In this document: positions 7,525 through 15,702 of the stretch, piece after piece | Layout of the letters: each line of letters begins with the position of its first letter | Position numbering within the stretch: position 1 is the first letter of the stretch | NCBI GenBank assembly: GCA_017557665.1 | Contig: JAFYYI010000037.1 | Location: 1-23,296 of the forward strand | Reading direction: 5' to 3' | Source: Muribaculaceae bacterium | Lineage (GTDB): Bacteria; Bacteroidota; Bacteroidia; Bacteroidales; Muribaculaceae | Length of the DNA stretch: 23,296 bases | The notes under the pieces: model-generated | The model's input: the letters and a program-made list of their open reading frames with translations, nothing else | Told to the model about the DNA's origin: nothing | Databases searched by the model: none | Made by a program: the position numbers and the translations under genes

Positions 7525-8487
7525 TCAATCCTTGATTTCCCAGCCCAGGGCGCTTGCACCCAGCACAGCGGCGTCACTCTCCTTGAGCTCGCTGATGAGG
7601 ATTTTCACCTTGCCCTTGTAGATGCCAAGCACGTTGCGTTCAAAGGCTTCCTTCACGGGATTCATGATCAGGTCACCGCTCTTGGTCAAGCCACCGAACA
7701 GCACGAAGGCCTCAGGACTTGAGAAGTTAGTGAAGTCGGCCAGAGCCTCGCCTAGGATAGTACCCGTGTAGTTGAAGATTTCCTTGGCCAGCTTGTCACC
7801 GGCGACAGCGCAGTCATATACATCCTTGCTAGTGATGGCCTCGATGTCATACTCGCGCAGCTTCGAGGGCTCGTCGCGCAGCTCCAGGAACTCGCGTGCC
7901 GTGCGTGCCACACCCGTTGCCGAGCAGTAAGCCTCAAGACAGCCTGTGCGGCCGCAGCCACACACGCGGCCGTTGGTGCGCTTCACAATCACGTGACCCA
8001 GCTCACCGGCGAAGCCGTCGTGGCCGTAAACCATCTGACCGTTCACCACAATGCCGCTGCCCACACCAGTGCCCAGGGTGATCATGATGAAATCCTTCAT
8101 GCCGCGAGCCACGCCATAGGTCATCTCGCCGATAGCGGCAGCATTAGCGTCATTGGTAATCACACAGGGGATGCCGAACTTCTTCGTCACCATCTCAGCC
8201 AGGGGGATGGGAGTCGGCCAGGGCAGGTTGGGAGCCTGGTCGATAAGGCCGGTGTAGTAGTTGCCGTTAGGGGCGCCGATGCCGATGCCGTTGATCTTGT
8301 CCATCACGTCATTGTCCTGCATCAAGCGCGTCAATTCAGTGTGCAGCTCGTCAATATAGTCATTGAAGTCGCTGTGTTTAGCGGTCTTGATAGAGCTGCT
8401 GGCAATCACATTGCCGCGAGCGTCCACGATGCCAAAGACGGTGTTAGTGCCGCCCATGTCGATACCGATAACATAAGGTTTTGCCAT
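7525..8487 (-). CDS. ROK-family sugar kinase (glucokinase-like)
   Basis: Cytosolic kinase that phosphorylates a hexose with ATP, probably glucose or N-acetylhexosamine. At 320 residues it has the normal length of a ROK protein without the DNA-binding domain of ROK repressors. It shows the phosphate-binding loop DMGGTNT (10-16), the catalytic-base region TNDANAA (111-117, D113), LGTGVGSGIV (138-147), the substrate motif ELGH (162-165), and the ROK zinc motif CGCGRTGCLEA with H165, C176, C178 and C183 as likely ligands. All key residues are intact. The exact sugar cannot be read from the sequence. Bacteroidota rely on ROK enzymes for glucokinase activity, so that is my first guess. A TAnnTTTG element lies 52 nt upstream. 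Confidence 0.93.
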   Translation of the reverse strand: MAKPYVIGIDMGGTNTVFGIVDARGNVIASSSIKTAKHSDFNDYIDELHTELTRLMQDNDVMDKINGIGIGAPNGNYYTGLIDQAPNLPWPTPIPLAEMVTKKFGIPCVITNDANAAAIGEMTYGVARGMKDFIMITLGTGVGSGIVVNGQMVYGHDGFAGELGHVIVKRTNGRVCGCGRTGCLEAYCSATGVARTAREFLELRDEPSKLREYDIEAITSKDVYDCAVAGDKLAKEIFNYTGTILGEALADFTNFSSPEAFVLFGGLTKSGDLIMNPVKEAFERNVLGIYKGKVKILISELKESDAAVLGASALGWEIKD

Positions 8488-8538
8488 GATTTTGGTTCTG
8501 TTTTATTGGTTGATAATAAATCGTAATTTTTCAAATGA

Positions 8539-8546
8539 CAAAGTTA
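8539..8546 (-). promoter_or_regulatory. -7 promoter element of the ROK kinase gene
   Basis: On the minus strand this reads TAACTTTG, an exact TAnnTTTG match, 51 nt upstream of the ATG. The expected -33 region is AT-rich without a clear TTTG, so the promoter is partial. The remaining bases of the 176-nt gap up to the TonB receptor gene hold a weak ATTCGTT/AACGAAT inverted pair near 8610-8645 and nothing else I can name. Confidence 0.45.
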
Positions 8547-8663
8547 ATAAAAACTTTTTATTCCTCGCTCTCATTCTTCATTTTTTCAACGATAAGGCAA
8601 GTTAGCCTATTCGTTTTTTTCAAATGTGAATACCACAAATTCAACGAATGATAGCCATCCCTT

Positions 8664-11045
8664 TTAGAAGCTGGCGGAGAGGCGGACGTTGAGCTGGCGG
8701 CGGGTCAAGTAGTTGGGGACGGCGTACTGGATGTTGTTGACGTCGGTGACCCAGTAGTAGCTGCTCACGTTGGAGATGTCCATCAGGTTAAAGCAGTCGA
8801 GGCCGAGCCAGATTTCCTTGAAGTGGCTGAAGAAGCCGCTGTAAGGCCGGTGATCCTTGCCCACGAGCTCATAGCTCAAGCCCACATCGACACGCTTGTA
8901 GGCGGGCTGTCGCACGTAGGAGTCGGCACGTGTCAGGTGGGGTGCCGTGGTGGGCAGACCGTCGCTGATGATGCCCTTGAGGCTGAACTTCAAGCGTGGG
9001 ATGTTGGGGAAATAGTCGGTGAAGAACAAGGCTATACTGTAGCGCTGATCGGTGGGTCGCGGCACCTTCACGCCGTTCAACTCCTCCTGGGTCTTCATCA
9101 GCGAGAAACTGAGCCATGAGTCGGTTCCCTCGACAAACTGGCCGAACAGTTTCATGTCCACACCGGCGATGTAGCCCTTGGAGGCGTTGACGCCGCTGTA
9201 GACGAGCTTCAGGTTGTCGATTTCGTAGGGGATGAGGTTGGACAGGTTCTTGTAGTAGGCCTCGGCGGTGAACTTGAAGGGACGGTCAAGCGCCCTGAAG
9301 GTATAGTCGCTGCCCAGGATGACCTGGATGCTGCGTTGTGACTTGATGTCCTTGTTGAGCAGGATATTGCGGTAGCCCAGCGTGTCCATGACCTGTTGCC
9401 GGTATTCCTTGTAGAATGGGGCTTGGTAGTACACGCCGCCCGACAGTCGCAGCGACAGGTTGCCGTTGCGCTCGGGCACGAAGCCAAAGCTCACACGCGG
9501 CGAGATGAGTGTTTCCTTGTTGAAGTTCCAGCGAGAGAAACGCACGCCGGCGTTGATCGACCAATAGCCGGCACCGGTCGTGAAGCGCCATGTATCCATC
9601 AACCATGCTGCCAGGCGCGTGGTCTTCAGGTCATTGCTGGAAATCTCGGTGAAAATGACGTTGACCTGGTCGGGGATGTGGGGCAGGGAATAGCCCGCGC
9701 TGTCGCGCCACTGCCACTGGCGTGAGCGGTCATAAATGTCCTCCTGGCGCATCGAAACGCCGTAGGAGATGCTGTTCTGGTTGATGCCGATGTTGCCCCT
9801 GAGGGTGAGGTCCATCACGTTCATTTTTAAACGCGTGCGCTCGTGCTCATGATACTTGCCGACGCCCAACTCCTGACCTGCCTGGTCCAGCCAGTACTCG
9901 CCGTGGATGTCATAGGCCACCAGCTCATCGGTGCGGTAACCCGAGGCTTGCAGTGTGAGGTCGGTGCCCTTGTTGTTGAACGCGTAGGTGATGGCTCCGG
10001 CACCGAAGTAGGTCTGGAACTTATCCTTCTCGTAGCCGTCGAAATAGACGGTGAACTGTTTCACATCCTCGCTTGTACCGAAGCTCGTCTCGCGGTTCTT
10101 GGGAGTGAAGCGGTAATCGTTGATGCTGACGTTGCCCAGCAGCGCGATGCGCAGTTTTTCGGTCGGCTTGAAGACAAAACTCGTCTGATAGTCAAAATAT
10201 TGCGGGTCATATTCACCCTTGCTTTCCAGTGAACCCATGAGCGACGAGTTGCGTTTATAGCGCACACCGTGCATCTGGGAATAATGCTGTGTGCTATGGC
10301 CCAGCATCAGGCTGCCGCCCTGAAGGCTGGCGGCCAGGGAGCCTTCAAAGGCCTCCGGCTCACGATAGGTGATGTCCAGCACCGATGACATGCGGTCACC
10401 ATAGGCAGCGCTGAATCCGCCCGTCGAGAATTCCACCTTGCGCACCATGTCGGGGTTGATGATACTCATACCCTCCTGCTGACCCGAGCTGATCAACTGC
10501 GGCCTGTAGACCTCGATGCCGTTGATATAGACACTGTTCTCGTCGTAGGAGCCACCGCGCACCATGTATTGCGAGCTCATCTCGTTCTTGGAGCTGACGC
10601 CTGCCATTGTGGTCAGCACAGACTCCACGCTACCGCCTGAGGCATCTGGCGTGCGCCTGAGCATGTCCACGTCAATGCCCTGCATGCCGGTGGTCTGCTT
10701 CTTGTACTCGGTGATTTCCACGCCTTCCAGCTCAAGGGTCTTTTCATACAGTTTAGGGTTGATGGTCACCGTGCCTTCAGGCTTGATGAGTTGGCGCGTC
10801 ACGGTCGAGTAGCCCAGACAGGTGAACTCCACGACCACCGTGTCGGCATTAGGCACCGTCATTTCATACATGCCCTTGATGTCGGTATTAGTGCCCACAG
10901 CGGTACCCAGCAGGCGCACCGTGGCGAATTCTATGGGCTCGCCAAGGGCGTCAACCACCTTGCCGGTGATCTTGACTTGAGAAAAAGCGATGGTGGCGCA
11001 CAACAAGCACGCCAGCAGTGAAAATATGCGATGATGGAGTCTCAT
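8664..11045 (-). CDS. TonB-dependent outer-membrane receptor with N-terminal carboxypeptidase-regulatory-like domain
   Basis: Outer-membrane beta-barrel transporter powered by TonB-ExbBD. I choose the ATG at 11045 (MRLHHRIFSLL) over an in-frame TTG two codons upstream. This gives 793 residues. A signal peptide (about 1-22, cleavage near AFS-Q) is followed by a carboxypeptidase-regulatory-like beta-sandwich (ITGKVVDALGEPIEFATVRLLG onward, about 24-95). Next come the plug domain (SVESVLTTMAGVSSKNEMSS, then MVRGGSYDENSVYINGIEVY and VEFSTGGFSAAYGDRMSSVLD) and a long barrel ending in the terminal aromatic signature RLSASF. No SusD-like partner is encoded nearby, so it is not a standard glycan SusCD pair; metal chelates, cofactors or peptides are possible substrates. 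A near-match -7 element (CAATTTTG, 11089-11096) lies 44 nt upstream. Confidence 0.93.
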   Translation of the reverse strand: MRLHHRIFSLLACLLCATIAFSQVKITGKVVDALGEPIEFATVRLLGTAVGTNTDIKGMYEMTVPNADTVVVEFTCLGYSTVTRQLIKPEGTVTINPKLYEKTLELEGVEITEYKKQTTGMQGIDVDMLRRTPDASGGSVESVLTTMAGVSSKNEMSSQYMVRGGSYDENSVYINGIEVYRPQLISSGQQEGMSIINPDMVRKVEFSTGGFSAAYGDRMSSVLDITYREPEAFEGSLAASLQGGSLMLGHSTQHYSQMHGVRYKRNSSLMGSLESKGEYDPQYFDYQTSFVFKPTEKLRIALLGNVSINDYRFTPKNRETSFGTSEDVKQFTVYFDGYEKDKFQTYFGAGAITYAFNNKGTDLTLQASGYRTDELVAYDIHGEYWLDQAGQELGVGKYHEHERTRLKMNVMDLTLRGNIGINQNSISYGVSMRQEDIYDRSRQWQWRDSAGYSLPHIPDQVNVIFTEISSNDLKTTRLAAWLMDTWRFTTGAGYWSINAGVRFSRWNFNKETLISPRVSFGFVPERNGNLSLRLSGGVYYQAPFYKEYRQQVMDTLGYRNILLNKDIKSQRSIQVILGSDYTFRALDRPFKFTAEAYYKNLSNLIPYEIDNLKLVYSGVNASKGYIAGVDMKLFGQFVEGTDSWLSFSLMKTQEELNGVKVPRPTDQRYSIALFFTDYFPNIPRLKFSLKGIISDGLPTTAPHLTRADSYVRQPAYKRVDVGLSYELVGKDHRPYSGFFSHFKEIWLGLDCFNLMDISNVSSYYWVTDVNNIQYAVPNYLTRRQLNVRLSASF

Positions 11046-11128
11046 GGACAATCTTTTGTTTTATAATAACATAACGATGAAACGGCCTCAAAATTGTGAT
11101 TGAAGCGCTTCTCGACCAGTAAAAGCCG

Positions 11129-11149
11129 ATGACGGGAAGCTGCCGTCAT
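11129..11149 (-). terminator. Second hairpin downstream of the DUF4292-like gene
   Basis: ATGACGG and CCGTCAT form a perfect 7-bp stem with a 7-nt loop; on the minus strand CGGCTTTTACT follows, giving a short T-run. It lies just past the stronger hairpin at 11169-11209 and ahead of the TonB receptor gene. It may be a back-up terminator or part of the receptor's leader region. Confidence 0.35.
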
Positions 11150-11168
11150 TACCGACATGAAGCGATAA

Positions 11169-11209
11169 AACAAGCACAAACAGTTAATTATTAGCTGTTT
11201 GTGCTTGTT
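11169..11209 (-). terminator. Intrinsic terminator of the dut-TPR-DUF4292 operon
   Basis: A perfect 15-bp stem (11169-11183 with 11195-11209; arms AACAAGCACAAACAG and CTGTTTGTGCTTGTT) closes an 11-nt loop. On the minus strand the stem runs into TTTTATC, completing a typical rho-independent terminator about 70 nt after the stop at 11279. Confidence 0.85.
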
Positions 11210-11278
11210 GCGTCAGTCGTTTTCAATTTAAAGATGTCAGAACTGACGACGCTATTATTTCGTCATTTACCGATTGGT

Positions 11279-12115
11279 TCAGTTAGAGAACATCGAGAAC
11301 AGGTCGCGAGCGTTCATGCGCTTATAGTTATTGGGGATGTTCTGGTCGATCTTCACCTTGCCGTTCCAGTCGATGTCCTTGTAGGTGAGTGAGAATGAGA
11401 TGTTCTTTTTCTCCACGGTCGCATTGACATTGACCGCATGGGCGATGTTGCCTGCCAAGGTGCGGGCCACGTCGTTGTACTTCACCTGGTAGGCGGCGGT
11501 GGTGCTGCCCTGGGGCACGATGTCGAGCGAGGTGATGCGTGTTTTCTTGTCGAAGGCGAAGGCATATCCGTAGCCCTTATAGGTCTCGTTGGGCTTCAAC
11601 AGAATGGAGCCCGATTCGCGGGAAGTCGTCGTCTCGTCCTTGAGAGCCTCGTTAAACGTTCCCTTGCCGATGATGAAAGGTCGGCCCAAGAAGATGTCCT
11701 GAACGTCGCGAACAGTCACGGGAACGCCCGAGGTGAGGATGGAGACTTTCTCGGCAATGTAGCGTTTGTGGACCTTGTCCACAGCGTAAATGCTGTCGGC
11801 TGTGATGACGAGTTTTCCCACCTCGATGCCCAGCATGGGTCGCAACGAGATGTAGATGGCCTGGTCGCGCACCATGCGCACCTGGACAGCTGACGAGAAA
11901 CTGCTGCCGGCATTCAACTTGATGTTGCCGCCAGTCTGCAGCGTCTGCCAGTCGCCCAGTGTGGCGATGATTTCGTCACGCGGGTCGTCAGAGGCGGTTG
12001 TCGTGGTAGTTGTTGTGCTCGTTTGCCCGTCGGGTGGGTTGGTATTCTTCTTCAGCGAGCCGCAAGCGGTCAGCAGTGCCGCCAGTGTGATGAGGATAGC
12101 GATATTATTTTTCAT
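11279..12115 (-). CDS. DUF4292-like outer-membrane lipoprotein
   Basis: A 278-residue lipoprotein: signal peptide with lipobox LTAC (C18), then a Thr-rich linker (about residues 28-42) and a single domain. The domain pattern (W.TL.TGGNIKLNAGSSFSSAVQVRMVRDQAIYISL, then LGIEVGKLVITADSIYAVDKVHKRYIAEK) fits the DUF4292 family as I know it. Its repeated short strands around a basic tract resemble the half-barrel of LolA/LolB lipoprotein carriers. That resemblance is my inference. It overlaps the end of the upstream TPR gene by 11 nt, so translation is probably coupled. In other Bacteroidota I recall the same dut-TPR-DUF4292 order followed by an EnvC-like peptidase; here a terminator follows instead. 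Confidence 0.8.
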   Translation of the reverse strand: MKNNIAILITLAALLTACGSLKKNTNPPDGQTSTTTTTTTASDDPRDEIIATLGDWQTLQTGGNIKLNAGSSFSSAVQVRMVRDQAIYISLRPMLGIEVGKLVITADSIYAVDKVHKRYIAEKVSILTSGVPVTVRDVQDIFLGRPFIIGKGTFNEALKDETTTSRESGSILLKPNETYKGYGYAFAFDKKTRITSLDIVPQGSTTAAYQVKYNDVARTLAGNIAHAVNVNATVEKKNISFSLTYKDIDWNGKVKIDQNIPNNYKRMNARDLFSMFSN

Positions 12116-13838
12116 AATAGGTCTTGTCTTTTACTTTGCGTTGCAGTAGTTCGTTGTCAGGGTCTGCTTCCAATGCCTTGGTCCATTGCTCGACAGCCTG
12201 CTCCTTCTCGTCGTTGAACCACAGGATATCACCATAGTGCTCAAGCAGATGGTTGTCTTTATCATGCTCAACGGCATTCTTGATGTAGAGCAGCGCATTG
12301 GTATAGTCCTTCTTGGCAAAATACACCCAGGCATAGGTGTCGATGAAGTTGGCATTGTCGGGCTCGTACTTGAGGGCAAGTGCGGCCATGCGCTCAGCGT
12401 TGTCCAGGTCCTGGGCGCGCTGGGCGAGGAAGTAGGCATAGTTATTGAGAGCGCCCGAGTTGGCAGGGTCAAGCTCCAAGGCGCGTTGATAGCATTCGAC
12501 GGTCTTGACCGAGTCTTTCATCTCGCTGTAGCTGTCGCCCATGCCGGTGATGACATTGGCGATGCGCTCAACGTCGGTTGAGTCGGCCATGGTCAGGATC
12601 TTCTCGTAGGTCGCTATGGCTTTGTCATATTGTTTCATCTGGTTGTAACTGCCAGCGACATAGCCATAGAGGTCCAGGTTGTCGGGGTTGTATTCCAGCG
12701 CTTTTTCCGATGCCTTGATAGCTTCGGCATAGTTGTCATCTAGCATGTTGAGGATGACCATGTTGCGCCACCCTGAAGCATCGGTGGGATTCACGTCCAG
12801 ACTGTAGCCCAGCTGCTCGATGGCGCCCTTAATATCCTTTTTGGCATAGAGGTATTCGCTGTAGAGCTGATGAATCTTGGCTTCGTGGGGATGCTGCTGG
12901 ATGAGGATTGTGAAGAGGTTGTTGATGCGCTGCGTAGTGTCCTCCTCGGCAAGTTTCTCACGGATGTAACTCAGCATCACGCTCAGCTTGGTGTCAACGT
13001 CGAGCTGCTCGGCAGTCAACGCATTATAGATCTGTTGCTCATAGCCGGCACTGTCGCCAGCCTCAATGCAATACTCGGCACGCGTCAGATAGATGACGCC
13101 GTTGTCGGGGGCGTATTCCTGTGCGCGATCCAGGTAGTAGAGGGCGCTGTCGATCATGCCGTAGTGCTGGAACAGCCCGCTCATGGCAAGGTTGTAGGAA
13201 TCGTTGCGTGGGGCGGTGTAGAGCAAGCCGCGCATTTCCCTCAACGCTCCGGTACTATCGTTCATCGACATGTAATTCTCGATTTTGCTTGAGGTGAGCT
13301 GGATGGAAGAACCAAACATGGTGGCGATGCTGTCATAGGTCGCGTTGCTTTGGTCGAAGTCACCCGAATGTGAATAGGCTTCGGCCAAACGCACGAGCAG
13401 TTCCAGACGGTTGGGGTTGACCTCGTTGAGCAGTTTGATGGCACGAAGGCCCTCCTCGGGATGCCCCAGTTGCATGTTGGCGTCGCTGTAGAAGGTCGTC
13501 TCATACAGATCCTCGGGTTGCGCTTCGAAGTGTTCCTTCATCAGGGCAAGGCCCTCTTCGCAGCGCTCCTTGGTGGTGTTGTTCATCCTGAGCATGCACA
13601 TGCCCATGTAGAACGAGATGGCGGTATTGCCCGGGTCAATCTCGTGGGCGTGAGCCATCAATTCATAGAAGGCGTCATAATTGTCGGCCAGTTTCTGTTT
13701 CTGTGCCTCCATGAAGATATATTCCGCCTTGCGCTGGTCGGCCAGGCTGACGGTCTTCTTGTCCGTCATTTCCTTTTTGCCGGCCATCACCGTTACCGCC
13801 ATGAGCACAATGGTTAATATCACTAAATATCGTTTCAT
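12105..13838 (-). CDS. Exported tetratricopeptide-repeat protein
   Basis: A 577-residue protein starting MKRYLVILTIVLMAVTVMAGKK; I use the ATG at 13838 rather than the TTG one codon upstream. The signal peptide (about 1-19) has no lipobox cysteine, so the protein should be periplasmic or membrane-associated. The rest is almost entirely helical TPR repeats. The clearest lie in the C-terminal half, for example the units with ASEKALEYNPDNLDLYGYVA, CYQRALELDPANSGALNNYA and WTKALEADPDNELLQRKV. TPR arrays bind protein partners; none is identifiable here. It lies 38 nt downstream of dut and overlaps the DUF4292-like lipoprotein gene, so the three form one operon. A link to lipoprotein or envelope biogenesis is a guess based on the neighbour. 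Confidence 0.9.
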   Translation of the reverse strand: MKRYLVILTIVLMAVTVMAGKKEMTDKKTVSLADQRKAEYIFMEAQKQKLADNYDAFYELMAHAHEIDPGNTAISFYMGMCMLRMNNTTKERCEEGLALMKEHFEAQPEDLYETTFYSDANMQLGHPEEGLRAIKLLNEVNPNRLELLVRLAEAYSHSGDFDQSNATYDSIATMFGSSIQLTSSKIENYMSMNDSTGALREMRGLLYTAPRNDSYNLAMSGLFQHYGMIDSALYYLDRAQEYAPDNGVIYLTRAEYCIEAGDSAGYEQQIYNALTAEQLDVDTKLSVMLSYIREKLAEEDTTQRINNLFTILIQQHPHEAKIHQLYSEYLYAKKDIKGAIEQLGYSLDVNPTDASGWRNMVILNMLDDNYAEAIKASEKALEYNPDNLDLYGYVAGSYNQMKQYDKAIATYEKILTMADSTDVERIANVITGMGDSYSEMKDSVKTVECYQRALELDPANSGALNNYAYFLAQRAQDLDNAERMAALALKYEPDNANFIDTYAWVYFAKKDYTNALLYIKNAVEHDKDNHLLEHYGDILWFNDEKEQAVEQWTKALEADPDNELLQRKVKDKTYYEK

Positions 13839-13842
13839 CAAC

Positions 13843-13877
13843 TATCAATTGTTCACTATTAACTGTTCACTGTTAAC
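13843..13877. repeat. Five tandem heptamers between dut and the TPR gene
   Basis: The gap reads as consecutive 7-mers TATCAAT, TGTTCAC, TATTAAC, TGTTCAC and TGTTAAC; the last base is also the final base of the dut stop codon. Units two-three and four-five form a 14-nt tandem duplication with one mismatch. Such short heptanucleotide runs of the GTTAAC type occur in intergenic DNA of several bacterial groups. Confidence 0.6.
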
Positions 13878-14320
13878 TACTTTGTTCCCGTGTGCCCGAA
13901 GCCGCCGGCTCCACGCTCCGTCTCATCGAGGTCCTCGACAACGGTCCACTCGACGGTGCTGTGGCGGGCGACCACCATCTGACAGATGCGCTCGCCGTTC
14001 TCGATGGTCTGGGGCTCATCGCTCAGGTTCACCAGGATAACCCCAACCTCACCACGATAGTCGGCATCAATCGTGCCAGGCGTGTTGAGCACCGTGAGTC
14101 CGCGCTTCAGCGCCAATCCGCTGCGGGGCCTGATTTGGCACTCATAGCCCTCGGGCAGGGCGATATAGATGCCCGTGTGCACCAATGCCCGCTGCAGCGG
14201 TTGCAGCGTCAGCGGCTCCTCGAGCCAGGCGCGCAGGTCCATCCCCGCGCTGAGCGCTGTCCCGTACTGCGGCACCTCATGCGGTCCACGGTTCACAATC
14301 TTCACATTAATCTTCTCCAT
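13877..14320 (-). CDS. dut: dUTP diphosphatase (dUTPase)
   Basis: Hydrolyses dUTP to dUMP and pyrophosphate, keeping uracil out of DNA and supplying dUMP for thymidylate synthesis. The trimeric enzyme's five motifs are complete: AGMDL (25-29), PRSGLA (65-70), [14 protein letters not shown] (79-92), GERICQMVV (109-117) and the C-terminal P-loop-like [10 protein letters not shown] (136-145). I take the ATG at 14320 ([10 protein letters not shown]), giving 147 residues, the usual length. A longer frame starting at 14377 would overlap the promoter element at 14345-14352 and adds residues unlike the family. It is the first gene of an operon with the TPR protein and the DUF4292-like lipoprotein. 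Confidence 0.97.
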   Translation of the reverse strand: MEKINVKIVNRGPHEVPQYGTALSAGMDLRAWLEEPLTLQPLQRALVHTGIYIALPEGYECQIRPRSGLALKRGLTVLNTPGTIDADYRGEVGVILVNLSDEPQTIENGERICQMVVARHSTVEWTVVEDLDETERGAGGFGHTGTK

Positions 14321-14344
14321 AAAACAATGATTGGTATCAAACTG

Positions 14345-14352
14345 CAAAAATA
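14345..14352 (-). promoter_or_regulatory. -7 promoter element of dut
   Basis: On the minus strand TATTTTTG matches TAnnTTTG, 24 nt upstream of the dut ATG. I see no good -33 TTTG at 19-21 nt. Together with the S41 promoter at 14519-14550 it accounts for the divergent 258-nt gap; nothing else is recognisable there. Confidence 0.45.
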
Positions 14353-14518
14353 CATCAAAAACCCTTACGACCATCATTTGAAACCTTTTTTAAATGTCAA
14401 TGGCCATCAATGGGTATAAATGTGCCCTGAATTATGTTGATAAATGCTGGGCAGCTGTCCAATCTTTTGACACTTTCTCTTGTTTTTTGCTGAAATCGGT
14501 CATTTTTCAAAAAAATCG

Positions 14519-14550
14519 TTTGGCGAGATTGGTTAGCGGACATAAATTTG
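14519..14550 (+). promoter_or_regulatory. Promoter of the S41 peptidase gene
   Basis: TTTG (14519-14522), a 20-nt spacer and TAAATTTG (14543-14550) match the Bacteroidota sigma-factor consensus in both boxes and spacing. Transcription should start near 14557, leaving a leader of about 22 nt before the ATG at 14579. Confidence 0.75.
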
Positions 14551-14578
14551 TAGCTGAAAAACCAATCTATGAACGATC

Positions 14579-15676
14579 ATGAAACGAATATTGTATTTTG
14601 TTTTATGTCTGATGGCAGGCCTGTTGGCGATGGCCCAGTCGGCCGGATTGACTATCGGTCAGCAACTTGAGGACTATGACTTTGCTGTGAAGTACATCGA
14701 GGATAACTATGCCGGTTTCCCCGACAAAGTCGTTGACAGCACACGTGCCGCCTATGAAGCCATGAAATATCGGCTGCGTGACCAGGTCGTCGGTGGTGAG
14801 AACACCGCATGGGATGCACTCGCACAGTATACTGCTTGGTTCAACGACCGTCATTTGCGTTTGCAAGGTTCTTTCTTGAATGAGGATGGTCACTGGAGAG
14901 GCTATACCAATCAGTACTGGCTCCGTCAAGAGATTTACTATGACGAGCTGATGGGCGAGTATGACCCGAAACCTGTTGCCTGCAAGGTAACTGATAAGAC
15001 ATTCCTGATCCGTTTCCCGACATGTGACATGGAACTGCTTGACCTGAAATGGGTTAAGAACTCAATCAAACTGTTCAAGAAGTCCCATTGCGAGAATCTC
15101 ATCATCGATATCCGTGGTAATGGTGGAGGCAGCGATGCGATGTTTAATCCGTTCTTAAACCTGTTTTATGACCATGCTGGTACTGTCACCGGTGCGGAAA
15201 TCCGTAACACACCGCAGAATCGTGAATATCAAGCAGCGCATGGAATGCCAAAACGGCTGAAAAGAATATTGGCTCAGAATCCCGATGTGGAATTTTTTAC
15301 CTCTAATAATGGAATCTTATCTGGAGGAAAGAAGACCAACGCTGTTCGCAGGGCCGCTCTGATCATCGATGATGGTGTTTGGAGCGCTGGCGAACAAATG
15401 GTATTATGCATGAAGGCATGCAGCGACCGGGTCACTCTTTATGGCCGTGACAATACCGGAGGTTGTCTGGATTATTCTAGTTTGGCATATCTGAAGTTTA
15501 AATATCATGATGCCTATTTTTCAGTCCCCATGACACGAAGAATAGGCCTTCCCGAGACCTCTATCGACAAGAACGGCATCGCCCCCGATGTGCGCATCCC
15601 ATTGCCCCTTCCTGTCCGCTTGACCGACAACATCGACGAGTGGGTCATCTGGGTAGCCGAGCAACTGGAAAAGTAA
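14579..15676 (+). CDS. S41-family (tail-specific type) serine peptidase, exported
   Basis: A 365-residue protein with a signal peptide (about 1-20, MKRILYFVLCLMAGLLAMAQ). The peptidase core has the S41 motif LIIDIRGNGGGSD (174-186) and the nucleophile region IDDGVWSAGEQMVL (S269), followed by LYGRDNTGGCLDY (288-299). The C-terminal segment is NGIAPDVRIP. No PDZ domain is evident, and the lysine that acts as general base in C-terminal processing proteases is not present after S269 (the equivalent stretch is TGGC). It may instead use a tricorn-like arrangement with H92 (in NDRHLRL) and an acid such as E326 or D330; this is inference. Role: probably degradation of peptides in the periplasm. It stands alone behind its own promoter, and a palindrome follows 26 nt after the stop. 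Confidence 0.88.
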   Translation: MKRILYFVLCLMAGLLAMAQSAGLTIGQQLEDYDFAVKYIEDNYAGFPDKVVDSTRAAYEAMKYRLRDQVVGGENTAWDALAQYTAWFNDRHLRLQGSFLNEDGHWRGYTNQYWLRQEIYYDELMGEYDPKPVACKVTDKTFLIRFPTCDMELLDLKWVKNSIKLFKKSHCENLIIDIRGNGGGSDAMFNPFLNLFYDHAGTVTGAEIRNTPQNREYQAAHGMPKRLKRILAQNPDVEFFTSNNGILSGGKKTNAVRRAALIIDDGVWSAGEQMVLCMKACSDRVTLYGRDNTGGCLDYSSLAYLKFKYHDAYFSVPMTRRIGLPETSIDKNGIAPDVRIPLPLPVRLTDNIDEWVIWVAEQLEK

Positions 15677-15702
15677 ACGGCTCAGTTACAACCAGATACA
15701 TT

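Noticed and set aside
11046..11278. Cobalamin riboswitch upstream of the TonB receptor
   Set aside because: TonB receptor leaders often carry one, but I find no B12-box-like conserved core here, only simple hairpins.
14321..14377. Upstream extension of dut
   Set aside because: The 19 extra residues are not family-like and the extension contains the TATTTTTG promoter element; the ATG at 14320 gives the usual length.
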